A stretch of 64,000 bases of DNA from Pyrinomonadaceae bacterium (GTDB lineage Bacteria > Acidobacteriota > Blastocatellia > Pyrinomonadales > Pyrinomonadaceae). The stretch spans positions 124,001-188,000 of the forward strand of contig DASUNM010000023.1 in NCBI GenBank assembly GCA_036277115.1, given 5' to 3'. Positions 19,731 to 28,222 of the stretch are shown here, in pieces; the stretch's first letter is position 1; every line of letters begins with the position of its first letter. The notes under the pieces are model-generated. The model was not told where the DNA came from. It saw nothing but the letters and a program-made list of their open reading frames with translations, and ran no database searches. The position numbers and the translations under genes are program-made.

Positions 19731-19783
19731 GTAGCCCAGCTTCGGATTTACGCCTTGTACCCAGCCGTAAACGGCTGGGCTAC
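19731..19783. repeat. Inverted repeat GTAGCCCAGC...GCTGGGCTAC
   Basis: Between the convergent Ku and PolX-like genes. It includes the palindrome CCAGCCGTAAACGGCTGG. Similar partial text (CGTAGCCCTGCCGTTTAC) lies at 19695-19712. It may act as a bidirectional terminator. Confidence 0.65.
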
Positions 19784-19814
19784 AGAAAGGCGGTAATCCG
19801 TTAATGAACAGTCC

Positions 19815-21683
19815 TCACACCGGCCGCACGGCTTTTTGAAACGCTTTCACTCCCAAAGCGTTCAGCACTTCCCCTTTTCGAACCCAGCCGCGGCGCGCGA
19901 TGCCAACGCCGTACTTCACGTTATGCAGCGCGTTCATTGAATGCGCGTCAACGGAAATTACGAACTTGATTTTGCGTTTGCGAGCTTCGCGCACCCAGCG
20001 CGGCTCCATGTCCAGCCTGTACGGATCACCGTTGATCTCAACCGCCGCGCGTGATTCGGCAATCACATCGAGAATCCTTTCGACATCGCAATCAAAGGGC
20101 GGACGTCGCTGAATCAGACGCCCGAGCGCGTGTCCCCAAATCTTGAACACCGGCTGGCGCATGGCCGTGACCACCCGCTTCGTCATCTGTTCAGAGTTCA
20201 TCTTGTAACGCGAATGGATGCTCGCGACGATTACGTCGAACTGCTCCAAAATCCAATCCGGATAATCGAGCGATCCGTCCTGAAGAATGTCTGACTCAGT
20301 GCCTTTCAAAATCTTAATCTTCGTTTGCTCCTGAACGCGGTCGATTTCTTCCCACTGTTGCTGCAGGCGATCGATCTTCACGCCACCGGCGTAGAACGCG
20401 GTCGGTGAATGATCTGTGATCGTTATGTACTTCATGCCCAGCGCTTCGGCGGTGCCCACCATCTGTTCGACGCTGTGCTTACCGTCGGAATACATCGTAT
20501 GACAGTGCACCATCCCCCGAATGTCTTCGGTCGTGATCAAATCTTCAGGCAGCTTGCCTTTCAGTGCCGCTTCGATCTCGCCCGCGTCTTCGCGCATTTC
20601 GGGTGGCACGTATTGCAGTCCCAGTCGTTTATAGATCTCGCTTTCTGAGTGTGGAAGAGCCTTAAACGTCGATTGAGACACTCGGGCACTTTCCCCTCTC
20701 CGCACGCGGAGAGGGGTTAGGGGAGAGGATGGCAAGCGTGCCGAACCCCGCCCCAACCCCTCCCCGCTTGCGGGGAGGGGCAAAGCGAGCTTTTTCTTCG
20801 CGGCAATGGGCTGAAGCTTGTTTAAGTGCGCTTCGGAACCGGTGGCGCGCCACAGTGTGATCGCGAACTCCTCGGGCTTAACCGCGAAGAGCGTTGCCTT
20901 ATAGCCTTCGCTCAGCACCACGGAGCAATATTCTTTGGTTTTTGATTCAGTTCGAATGACGAGGGGGAAACGCAGAAAATGTTCAACGACCGTCTGAGGT
21001 TTCTTTGCCGACGCGACGATCACAATCTGCGAGACCGTCTCTTGCCAGCGTCGCGTTGCGCCTGCCGCTTCAGCCTTCAACACACCGCGCGCCGTCGCGA
21101 GATATTCGAGAATCCGCTCGCTCAAGCGCCAGGCGTGATGAATGTGAATGAACTGCTCGCGCTTTTCATGACCGGCGATTGCATCAAGAATCGCAGCTTC
21201 AGTCTTCGCGCCAAAGCCTTTGACATCGCGCACCTTGCCGGCCTCGCACGCGGCGCGTAACTCTTCGACGCTGGAAATCCCCAGCGCTTCCTGAAGACGT
21301 CCGACTTTCTGAACGGACAAACCGGGTATGTGCGACAGCTCGATGATGCCGGCCGGGAGTTGACCGCGCAGCTCGTTCAGCATCGAAGACTCGCCGGTCG
21401 TATAAAGCTGATCGATTTGCCTCGCCAGTGCATGGCCGATTCCCTTCACGAAAGTCAGACGGTTCTGCTTGATCAGCTTGCCGACGTCTTCGCCTAGTTC
21501 GGCCACCGCGCGCGCGCCTGCTTTATACGCGCGAGCTTTGAAGTACTGCCCGCCTTTCAGTTCGAGCAATGCGCCGATCTCCTGCAGCGCGGCCGCGATC
21601 GCAAATTTGTCTTTCAGTGGTTTAGCCAACGTTTTTAGTTGTACTCGTTGAAATGTGAACGATGGACCCCGTCTATATGGCAT
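19815..21683 (-). CDS. PolX-like protein with lost polymerase site and intact PHP domain
   Basis: A 622-residue homologue of family X DNA polymerase. Helix-hairpin-helix segments (VKGIGHALARQI; IPGLSVQKVGRL; VKGFGAKTEAAI) cover residues 1-170. The palm motif normally GSxRRxxETxGDIDIL reads GATRRWQETVSQIVIV (208-223), and the third acidic site VDL reads ATL (263-265). All three catalytic aspartates are therefore missing. The PHP phosphoesterase domain (about 390-620) keeps its metal ligands: HCHTMYSDG, TDHS, GTESD, SIHS, GHALGR and DAH. A repeat-encoded peptide interrupts residues about 300-337. The start is uncertain: ATG 21683 or TTG 21629 (LAKPLKDKF). Likely a nuclease or phosphoesterase, not a polymerase. 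Confidence 0.88.
   Translation of the reverse strand: MPYRRGPSFTFQRVQLKTLAKPLKDKFAIAAALQEIGALLELKGGQYFKARAYKAGARAVAELGEDVGKLIKQNRLTFVKGIGHALARQIDQLYTTGESSMLNELRGQLPAGIIELSHIPGLSVQKVGRLQEALGISSVEELRAACEAGKVRDVKGFGAKTEAAILDAIAGHEKREQFIHIHHAWRLSERILEYLATARGVLKAEAAGATRRWQETVSQIVIVASAKKPQTVVEHFLRFPLVIRTESKTKEYCSVVLSEGYKATLFAVKPEEFAITLWRATGSEAHLNKLQPIAAKKKLALPLPASGEGLGRGSARLPSSPLTPLRVRRGESARVSQSTFKALPHSESEIYKRLGLQYVPPEMREDAGEIEAALKGKLPEDLITTEDIRGMVHCHTMYSDGKHSVEQMVGTAEALGMKYITITDHSPTAFYAGGVKIDRLQQQWEEIDRVQEQTKIKILKGTESDILQDGSLDYPDWILEQFDVIVASIHSRYKMNSEQMTKRVVTAMRQPVFKIWGHALGRLIQRRPPFDCDVERILDVIAESRAAVEINGDPYRLDMEPRWVREARKRKIKFVISVDAHSMNALHNVKYGVGIARRGWVRKGEVLNALGVKAFQKAVRPV
20691..20781. repeat. 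Dispersed repeat, family C, inserted in frame in the PolX-like gene
   Basis: Arms CCCCTCTCCGCACGCGGAGAGGGG and CCCCTCCCCGCTTGCGGGGAGGGG flank a spacer. A sister copy sits between genes at 35049-35141. Here it is translated as LPLPASGEGLGRGS...LTPLRVRRGES without a frameshift. Confidence 0.9.
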
Positions 21684-21765
21684 AGCGAGTGCCTATTTCC
21701 AAATACACAGACTAGCTCGGCCTTTCGCAACACGAACTCCAGACGCGCGTGAGGATTCTGTAAGA

Positions 21766-22839
21766 ATGGCGGACGAACTGCGCACCGAAGTCGAACAGGT
21801 GATCGAGCGTGAAGATGTTAAGCAAGCGCTCAAACAAGCCAGTCCGACTGAACCTGAAGACAAACCGAAAGCCGAAGCCAAGGACAAACTTTGGCTCGGC
21901 ACTCATTTCGTTGTCCTCGTCGCGTTGGCGGCGGCGCGTTTGTTGATGCAGCTCAGCTTGTTTGGCTACGCGGAAAGATATCCGCGGGTCATCGAGTTGG
22001 CCCAACGACTCACACTGAGTGCGATGGGGGTTGTGCTACTGCTCGCACTGGCAAAGCTGGTCGACGTCTATTGGATCGGAAGAATCGACAGCACAGTTTC
22101 TCGTTACAACCTGCGGCGGGTCGCGAAGCTGGCACTGGGGCTGTTTCTGGTGCTGGTTGTCGTCTCCGGCCTATTTCAAAACTGGTACACGACGGTCGTA
22201 TCGATTGGCCTGCTGTCGTTGATTCTCGGTTTGGCGGTCCAGACGCCGGTCACGAGTTTCCTCGGTTGGATTTATATCCTGGCCCGCTCGCCGTATCGCG
22301 TTGGCGACCGGATTAAGATTGGCGATGCCACTGGCGATGTGATCGACGTCAGTTACCTGGACACGACGTTGTGGGAATTCGGCGGCGGCGACTTGCTCTC
22401 GACCGATCACCCGACGGGGCGCATCATCAGGTTTCCTAATTCCAAGATTCTCGACTCGACGATCTACAACTACACCTGGCCGCTGTTTCCTTACGTCTGG
22501 AACGAAATCAAATTCAGTGTGGCCTATGAAAGCGATCTCGAGTTTGTAGCCGAGACGATGCAGCGCATCGCCGCCGAAGAAGTCGGTGAGCACATGATGA
22601 AACAAGTGCGGGTCTTTCGCGAGATTCTGGCGCAGACCCCGGTCGATCAATTGGAAGTGCGCGAATATCCGGCGGTGCTGTTTCGCCCCAATACGAACAC
22701 GTGGATCGATGCGATCGTGCGTTACCTCGTGCATCCGAAGGAAGCCGGCCGCACCAAGACACGTTTGATTAAGAAGTTACTGGTGGAGCTCAACGCTGCT
22801 CCCGATCGGGTGATGTTCCCGAAGAGCAATGCGAGATAA
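21766..22839 (+). CDS. MscS-family mechanosensitive channel
   Basis: A 357-residue membrane channel that opens on hypo-osmotic shock. The N-terminus is charged and Glu/Lys-rich (residues 1-40). Hydrophobic segments follow at about 44-64, 81-101 and 118-140. The pore-lining and beta-domain signature is LGLAVQTPVTSFLGW...GDRIKIGDATGDVIDV. The C-terminal alpha/beta domain is present but short. ATG 21766 is the natural start; the frame is open upstream to 21655 but would overlap the divergent PolX-like gene. A family B repeat begins 10 bases after the stop. Confidence 0.92.
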   Translation: MADELRTEVEQVIEREDVKQALKQASPTEPEDKPKAEAKDKLWLGTHFVVLVALAAARLLMQLSLFGYAERYPRVIELAQRLTLSAMGVVLLLALAKLVDVYWIGRIDSTVSRYNLRRVAKLALGLFLVLVVVSGLFQNWYTTVVSIGLLSLILGLAVQTPVTSFLGWIYILARSPYRVGDRIKIGDATGDVIDVSYLDTTLWEFGGGDLLSTDHPTGRIIRFPNSKILDSTIYNYTWPLFPYVWNEIKFSVAYESDLEFVAETMQRIAAEEVGEHMMKQVRVFREILAQTPVDQLEVREYPAVLFRPNTNTWIDAIVRYLVHPKEAGRTKTRLIKKLLVELNAAPDRVMFPKSNAR

Positions 22840-22849
22840 GGGTCTGTAC

Positions 22850-22907
22850 GGTACGCACGCCTGGGGCGTGCTAAACCGTCCTCGAGGCACGCCGGAGGCG
22901 GCTTACC
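22850..22907. repeat. Dispersed repeat, family B (GGTACGCACGCC...GGCGTGC) copy 1
   Basis: GGTACGCACGCCTGGGGCGTGC faces GGCACGCCGGAGGCGG across a short spacer. Its GGAGG may serve as ribosome binding site for the gene at 22911. Related copies are at 31611-31632 and 42139-42185. Confidence 0.75.
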
Positions 22908-22910
22908 GAT

Positions 22911-23312
22911 ATGAAAGACTTATTTAGAAAATTCGCGCATGCAGTCTCGCTTGCCACTGGATCGCCGTGGGCCTTTATTATTGCCGCCCTCATCATTGTG
23001 GTCTGGGCGGCGACCGGGCCTTTGTTTGGCTATTCAGACACCTGGCAACTCGTCATTAACACGGGCACCACGATCATTACTTTTCTGATGGTCTTCCTAA
23101 TTCAGAACACGCAGAACCGCGACGCGAAGGCCATTCACCTCAAGCTTGACGAACTTCTCAAAGGCGTCACCGGCGCGCGCACCGGCATGGTTGATTTGGA
23201 AGACATGTCTGATGAGGAACTGGAAAAGTTGCAAGAGGAATTCAGACGTCTTCACAAGCGTCTGGAGGGCAAGAAGGACAAGCCAAAGAGCGAGAAGAAG
23301 GCACGCCGCTGA
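22911..23312 (+). CDS. Low-affinity iron permease family protein
   Basis: A 133-residue protein with two membrane helices (about 20-38 and 45-66). The family signature FAHAVSLATGSPWAFIIA and W.LVINTGTTIITFLMVFLIQNTQNRD is followed by a charged coiled tail (AIHLKLDELL...LEGKKDKPKSEKK). Homologues are annotated as low-affinity iron permease after the yeast Fet4 name, but bacterial members are half-size and function is not established. It lies 71 bases after the MscS gene and could share its transcript; the ribosome binding site seems to come from the repeat. Confidence 0.8.
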   Translation: MKDLFRKFAHAVSLATGSPWAFIIAALIIVVWAATGPLFGYSDTWQLVINTGTTIITFLMVFLIQNTQNRDAKAIHLKLDELLKGVTGARTGMVDLEDMSDEELEKLQEEFRRLHKRLEGKKDKPKSEKKARR

Positions 23313-23382
23313 TGGTTGATTGCACGTTTCCGACCGTGCTAGGCTGCATCGCCCTCGGGCAGAAAAACTTAAGGAGAAGTAA

Positions 23383-23760
23383 ATGAACAAGTTGGCTTCG
23401 AAGACAAAACTATTAGTCGCCTTCAGTGTGCTGGCGATGATTGTGACCGCCACTGCCATGGCGCGCTCAGGCAAGCAGGACTTCGTACTTCACAACGAAA
23501 CCGGCGTCGAAATTCATGAGCTGTATGTTTCCCCGACCACTACAGACGATTGGGAAGAAGACGTGCTGGGCGTGGATACCTTGCCCGCGGGTGACAGCGT
23601 TAAGGTCACTTTTGAGGACCGCGAGCACCGCGCGAAATGGGACTTGAAGGTCGTGGACAGCAAAGGCAACAGCATTGAGTGGGAGAGTCTGAATTTGATT
23701 GAGATTTCAGACGTTACCCTGCACTACAAAGACGGCAAAGCCTGGGCTGAGATTAAGTAG
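23383..23760 (+). CDS. Small secreted beta-sandwich protein of unknown function
   Basis: A 125-residue protein with a signal peptide (residues 1-27, ending ATAMA). The mature domain shows FVLHNETGVEIHELYVSPTT, WEEDVLG and LPAGDSVKVTF. This is the pattern of a family of small exported proteins in many environmental bacteria whose role is unknown. AAGGAGAAG precedes the ATG at a good distance. It follows the iron-permease-like gene on the same strand by 70 bases. Confidence 0.8.
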   Translation: MNKLASKTKLLVAFSVLAMIVTATAMARSGKQDFVLHNETGVEIHELYVSPTTTDDWEEDVLGVDTLPAGDSVKVTFEDREHRAKWDLKVVDSKGNSIEWESLNLIEISDVTLHYKDGKAWAEIK

Positions 23761-24119
23761 TGGTTTACCAACCGCGCGGGCGGTTGAATTTAATAGCCGT
23801 GGGCGACGCCCACGGTCACGCGACGAGCACAACCCGACCCTGGAAGGGTCGAACCTTTAAAGCGATTCGAGCCCTTCCAGGGTCGCCGTGCGTCTATCGT
23901 CCATACCGGTGGAGATTAGAGCGCGTCTCGACGAGGGGCATTAGCGCGACCGTCAGGGAGGGCTCCAAATTTCGCGACTTAATGAGCCCTCCCTAACGGT
24001 CGGGCTAATGCCCCGAACCAGCCCCACGCACTAACACCGATACTTCATCTTGTAATACCTCGCACTTTCAGTAGAATACGCGCGCCGTTTCCAGCTTCTC
24101 TGCGGAAGGAATTTCGTCC
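23761..24119. other. Gene-free region with three nested palindromes
   Basis: A 359-base region upstream of the S9 peptidase. It contains CCGTGGGC-GAC-GCCCACGG (23797-23815), an inverted pair of GACCCTGGAAGGGTC type (about 23843-23895), and a long family D inverted repeat at 23935-24014. In the last, GGGGCATTAGC...GGGAGGGCTC mirrors GAGCCCTCCC...GCTAATGCCCC. No gene is apparent. Promoter elements for the S9 gene must lie in its last 100 bases, but none is convincing. Confidence 0.7.
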
Positions 24120-26315
24120 ATGCGCCTGCGTCTGGTCTTGCTCTCCGTCACGGTTGTATTTGTTGTCTGCCCGGCTCTCGGGCAAAAGCGAAACATCACT
24201 GAAAGGGATCTGTTCAGCTTCAATTGGATAGCCGATCCGCAGGTGTCGCCGGACGGGTCGCGCATCGCGTTCGTTAAAGTCACCGTCAACGACCGGAAAG
24301 ACGGATACAACACGGCGATCTGGATTGTCTCAACGGCGAACGGAGAGACGAAGCAACTGACAGGTGGGACGCGCGACACTTCCCCGCGCTGGTCGCCGGA
24401 CGGAAAGCACCTGGCGTTCGTGCGCGTACCCGAGAAAGACGGCCGGCCTGAGTCGCCACAGTTGTTCATGATTTCGCTTGAGGGCGGCGAAGCGTGGCAG
24501 TTCACCACCCTTCCGCGCGGGGCCGGCAATCCGCAGTGGTCGCCCGATGGGAAGATGATCGCGTTCGCAAACGGCGCGACAGCCGAGGAACTCGCGAAGC
24601 AAAAGGAAACTTCGCCGGTGCCGCCTCCAACATCGAGTGTGCAGCCCGTGGCCTCGCCGACACCGACGCCGACTTCGTCACCGAAAGCCAGTCCGGAGCG
24701 CGAGAGCGACGTGCGCGTAATCACACGCGCCGTTTATCGATCTGATTCCAGCGGCTACCTCGACTTCAAACATCCGTCGCACATTTGGATCGTCAACGCG
24801 CCGCGCACTGGAGCCGACAAAGTCACTCCTAAGCAACTCACCTTCGGGAAATACAGCGACGGCAACGTGGCTTGGGCGCGCGACAGTCTGTCGATCTACT
24901 TCGTGTCTGATCACCGTGACGAGCCTTACTACGAGGTACCCAGTACCACTCTGTATTTGGTTTCAATCTCGGGGGGCGAGCCACGAAAGCTGACCTCATT
25001 CGAGATGGGCGCCGGCGCGTTAGCGGTGAGCCCCGACGGTAAGCGGGTCGCGTTCTATTCTTCCACGACCAAGCCCGTCCGCTCGTATTCGCAACCGGAT
25101 CTCTGGGTGATGGATCTCAGCGCTAATGCGCAGCCGCGCAACCTCACGACGACTTTCGATTGGGATGTGGGTGCGGGCGTGGGCGGCGACAATGCAGCGC
25201 CGCGAGGCGGCAGCGGCAACCCGCCGATTTGGAGCGCCGATGGCCGGACGATCTACGCCCCGTTTGCGAAAGAAGGTCGAGCGAACATCGGCGCGTTCGA
25301 TGCCGCCAATGGCCGGCAGACAAATGTGACCACCGGAGATCATGCCGTCATGAACTTTCGCGCGACGGCCGATCGTTCGCGCTTCGCGTTGTTGATTTCG
25401 ACGCCGACCCGAATTGGCGATTTGTTCTGGCTTGAGAAAGCAGGCGCGGCGCCAAAACAGTTGACGCGCATCAATGATGAGTTGTTCTCAAAACTGAATC
25501 TGACTGAACCGGAAGATGTTTGGTACACGAGCTTTGACGGCAAGAAGATTCAGACCTGGGTGCAGAAGCCGCCGGATTTTGATCCGAACAAGAAGTATCC
25601 GCTGATCCTGAACATTCACGGCGGCCCGCACGCCGCGTATGGCTATATCTTTGACCATGAATTTCAGTGGATGGCGGCGAAAGGTTACGTCGTGTTGTAT
25701 CCGAATCCGCGCGGCAGTACGACCTACGGGCAGGATTTCGGCAACATTATCCAGCATAAATATCCCGGCGATGACCACAAAGATTTAATGGCCGGGGTCG
25801 ATGAACTGCTCCGGCGTGGCTACATCGACGAAACGAAACTCGGTGTTACAGGTGGCAGCGGCGGCGGGCTTTTGACGAACTGGGCCGTCGGTCATACGGA
25901 TCGATTCAAAGCCGCCGTGTCCCAGCGCGACATCTCAAGCTGGACCGATTGGTGGTACACGGCGGACTTCACCCTGTTTCAGCCAAGCTGGTTCAAAGCA
26001 CCCCCGTTTGAAGATCCGGAAGATTTCAAAGCCCGTTCGCCGATCACGTACGTCAACAACATTAAGACGCCGATGATGTTCATCCTTGGCGAAACCGACT
26101 GGCGCACGCCAACCTATTCGGGCGGCGAACAACTATTTCGCGCGTTGAAGTACCGAAGGATCCCGACGGTGATGGTGCGCTTCCCGAACGAGACTCACGA
26201 ATTGTCGCGTTCCGGCCAGCCGTGGCATCGCATTGAGCGGCTGCACCACATCGTCGGCTGGTTCGATAAGTGGCTGATGGGAGCGAAGAAGCCGGAGTAT
26301 GAAGTGGCGCAATGA
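24120..26315 (+). CDS. Exported S9-family prolyl oligopeptidase-like peptidase
   Basis: A 731-residue serine peptidase with a signal peptide (1-20, ending ALG). It has a WD40/TolB-like beta-propeller (about 30-450; PDGSRIAFV, WSPDGKHLAFV, VSPDGKRVAFY) with a Thr/Pro/Ser-rich insert near residues 170-195. A C-terminal alpha/beta-hydrolase domain follows. The catalytic triad is visible: Ser580 in GGSGGG, Asp660 in GETDWR and His693 in NETHEL. These enzymes cleave short peptides, often after proline or at blocked N-termini. AAGGA upstream of the ATG supports the start. An inverted repeat lies 28 bases after the stop. Confidence 0.93.
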   Translation: MRLRLVLLSVTVVFVVCPALGQKRNITERDLFSFNWIADPQVSPDGSRIAFVKVTVNDRKDGYNTAIWIVSTANGETKQLTGGTRDTSPRWSPDGKHLAFVRVPEKDGRPESPQLFMISLEGGEAWQFTTLPRGAGNPQWSPDGKMIAFANGATAEELAKQKETSPVPPPTSSVQPVASPTPTPTSSPKASPERESDVRVITRAVYRSDSSGYLDFKHPSHIWIVNAPRTGADKVTPKQLTFGKYSDGNVAWARDSLSIYFVSDHRDEPYYEVPSTTLYLVSISGGEPRKLTSFEMGAGALAVSPDGKRVAFYSSTTKPVRSYSQPDLWVMDLSANAQPRNLTTTFDWDVGAGVGGDNAAPRGGSGNPPIWSADGRTIYAPFAKEGRANIGAFDAANGRQTNVTTGDHAVMNFRATADRSRFALLISTPTRIGDLFWLEKAGAAPKQLTRINDELFSKLNLTEPEDVWYTSFDGKKIQTWVQKPPDFDPNKKYPLILNIHGGPHAAYGYIFDHEFQWMAAKGYVVLYPNPRGSTTYGQDFGNIIQHKYPGDDHKDLMAGVDELLRRGYIDETKLGVTGGSGGGLLTNWAVGHTDRFKAAVSQRDISSWTDWWYTADFTLFQPSWFKAPPFEDPEDFKARSPITYVNNIKTPMMFILGETDWRTPTYSGGEQLFRALKYRRIPTVMVRFPNETHELSRSGQPWHRIERLHHIVGWFDKWLMGAKKPEYEVAQ

Positions 26316-26343
26316 ACGGGTCGGTTGGTAGAGAAGGTTTTCC

Positions 26344-26432
26344 CCGTGTCTCTGTGTGTCCTCTGTGCCTCTGTGGTTAAAACATACAAACCCCACCACA
26401 GAGACACGGAGGTTTTCACTGAGGCACAGAGC
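26344..26432. repeat. Inverted repeat CTCTGTG.../CACAGAG
   Basis: GTGTCTCTGTGTGTCCTCTGTGCCTCTGTGG on one arm faces CCACAGAGACACGGAGG...GAGGCACAGAG on the other. It sits just after the S9 peptidase gene. Confidence 0.85.
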
Positions 26433-26539
26433 GAATGAGGACACTTACTGCACAACGAGACACATTGTTTCCTTAAACTTCACTCTTCTGTAAAATACCG
26501 ACTCCCGGTAATCATCAGATAGAAAGTTAGACTCAAACA

Positions 26540-27226
26540 ATGATCAGGAAATCTCTGGCATTTATTTTCTTGTTGTTGGTAGTCACGGTCTCGACCGCGG
26601 CGCAAACTCAAACAACGCCTTCGCCGACACCAACACCTTCGGCCTCACCTACCGCGACGCCCGCGCCTTCGCCGAAATCTTCCTCGAAAGAAAACCAGAA
26701 GTACGAGTCATTACTGGAAAAGGTGAAGAAGGGCGACCGCACCGTCAATTTTACCGAGCTGCGATTCGCGTTCTTTGAATCGTCTTACTACAACCCTTAT
26801 GCGCCAATGCTTACCTACCGGCCTCTGTGGGGCGCCGTAGCGCAGAAAAACTACGCCGAAGCCATCAAGATCGCCCAGTCCGTTTTCGAGAAGAACTTTA
26901 TCGAGGTTAACGCCAACATGGTCGCGCACATTGCCTTTCGCGAGACGGGCGATACCGAGCGGGCGGCGTTTCACCGATTCATGGCGGATGGATTACTTAC
27001 TTCGATCAAGTCCACGAAGGATGGCAAAACCCCCGAAACGGCTTTTGAAGTTATTTCAGTAAGCGAAGAGTACGGCCTCATGCGCTCGATGGCGCTGCGG
27101 CCCATCAGACAGTCGCTGATTCAAGACAAGGGACACTTTCTTGACGCGCTCGTCGTCCTGGACAACGCGAACCAGGAAAGCACGGTCTACTTTAATGTTG
27201 ATAAGCCGTTCACCTGGAAGAAGTAG
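26540..27226 (+). CDS. Secreted DUF4919-like protein
   Basis: A 228-residue exported protein: signal peptide (1-22, ending STAAQ), then a Thr/Pro/Ser linker (about 23-50). The domain begins YESLLEKVKKGDRTVNFTELRFAF (in pieces) and includes VNANMVAHIAFRETGD and DNANQESTVYFNVDKPF. This matches DUF4919, a family of tetratricopeptide-like secreted proteins with no known function. It stands alone, with repeats on both sides. Confidence 0.75.
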   Translation: MIRKSLAFIFLLLVVTVSTAAQTQTTPSPTPTPSASPTATPAPSPKSSSKENQKYESLLEKVKKGDRTVNFTELRFAFFESSYYNPYAPMLTYRPLWGAVAQKNYAEAIKIAQSVFEKNFIEVNANMVAHIAFRETGDTERAAFHRFMADGLLTSIKSTKDGKTPETAFEVISVSEEYGLMRSMALRPIRQSLIQDKGHFLDALVVLDNANQESTVYFNVDKPFTWKK

Positions 27227-27240
27227 GAACCAAAGGAACT

Positions 27241-27382
27241 GTCAGTAGTCAGTTGTCCGTGGTCAGTCGGTCATTGTCACTTGCAACAATCAACGTAACG
27301 AATCGAGTTGACTAAGCGAAACAACTGACAACCGACAACTGACCGTTCAGGACCACGGACTACTGACCACTGACTACGGACT
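27241..27382. repeat. Inverted array of CAGTTGTCCGTGGTCAGT-type units
   Basis: Units GTCAGTAGTCAGTTGTCCGTGGTCAGT at the left mirror ACAACTGACC...CCACGGACTACTGACCACTGAC at the right. The same units recur at 62501-62618. It starts 14 bases after the DUF4919 gene stop. Confidence 0.85.
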
Positions 27383-27391
27383 TCATACTTG

Positions 27392-28141
27392 ATGTCGCAC
27401 ACCACTCGACTCTTCAGAGCATTCCTGACCGGCTTTGTCGTAAGCATTCTATTCGCCGCGGCGGCGGCGGGCATTGCTGCTCAACCTGCCGGCGGCAAGA
27501 CTACGACCACCGGCACAACGTCGAGCACAAACTCGAACAGCAGCACTCGCAGCGGTCCGGCTAAGACTACAAAGCCGGCAAAGCCACCGGCGTCGCCACG
27601 TAAACGCACGAACACTGCACCAGCATCGATTGACGGCAAGTGGTGGACCAGCGGTAACGACTTTGGCGCATCCGAAGTTGTCTTCACGCAGAGTGGCGCG
27701 AGCGTTACCGGCACGATTCAGTATTCCGGCGGAGGAAGCGGAACAGTTACCGGAACGATGGTTGGCAAGCGACTGCAATTCACGTTTGCCGATACGAGCG
27801 GGAGAACTGGTTCAGGTTGGCTGGAATTGAGCTGGAACAATTTTCTCGGCGGGCCTTGGCGGAATGCACGTGTTCGTGACGGCTCGTGGACAATGATGCG
27901 CGTCGAAGGCAAGTGGTGTTTCGGCGGCAGTCGCAACCGCATCCGAACGGTCACGCACAATCAACGCGGCGATATGTTCTCAACCGCCGAAGACGGCACG
28001 CAAAGTACCGGTCGCCTGGAAGGACCGTGGATCTATCTGACTTCTGACGACGGGATCACGATCAAGGGCGACTACGATTTCCGCGCGAACCGGGTCACAT
28101 GGTCGACGGGATTTTTCTGGACCTGGTGTGGGCGGAACTAG
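27392..28141 (+). CDS. Secreted protein with beta-barrel-like repeats, unknown
   Basis: A 249-residue exported protein with a signal peptide ending near AAGIAAQ (about 30), a Thr/Ser/Lys/Pro-rich linker (35-75) and a C-terminal domain. That domain contains two related blocks, WWTSGNDFGASEVVFTQSGA...TGTMVGKRLQFTF and WCFGGSRNRIRTVTHNQRGD...GRLEGPWIYL. The pattern 'background signal, then small loss term' is seen in secreted lipocalin-like proteins, but I do not recognise the family. ATG 27392 is taken as start. It is preceded by repeats and is convergent with the murein-hydrolase cluster. Confidence 0.7.
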   Translation: MSHTTRLFRAFLTGFVVSILFAAAAAGIAAQPAGGKTTTTGTTSSTNSNSSTRSGPAKTTKPAKPPASPRKRTNTAPASIDGKWWTSGNDFGASEVVFTQSGASVTGTIQYSGGGSGTVTGTMVGKRLQFTFADTSGRTGSGWLELSWNNFLGGPWRNARVRDGSWTMMRVEGKWCFGGSRNRIRTVTHNQRGDMFSTAEDGTQSTGRLEGPWIYLTSDDGITIKGDYDFRANRVTWSTGFFWTWCGRN

Positions 28142-28222
28142 GGAGACCCAAGTCTTAACTTAACGTCTCCCGTGACCTCGCCGCTGCTTCGCCACTTACT
28201 CCCGTGCATTCTTACTGATCGC

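Noticed and set aside
26195-26455. Minus-strand frames spanning the CTCTGTG inverted repeat
   Set aside because: Coding-like text comes from the palindromic repeat and the antisense of the S9 peptidase.
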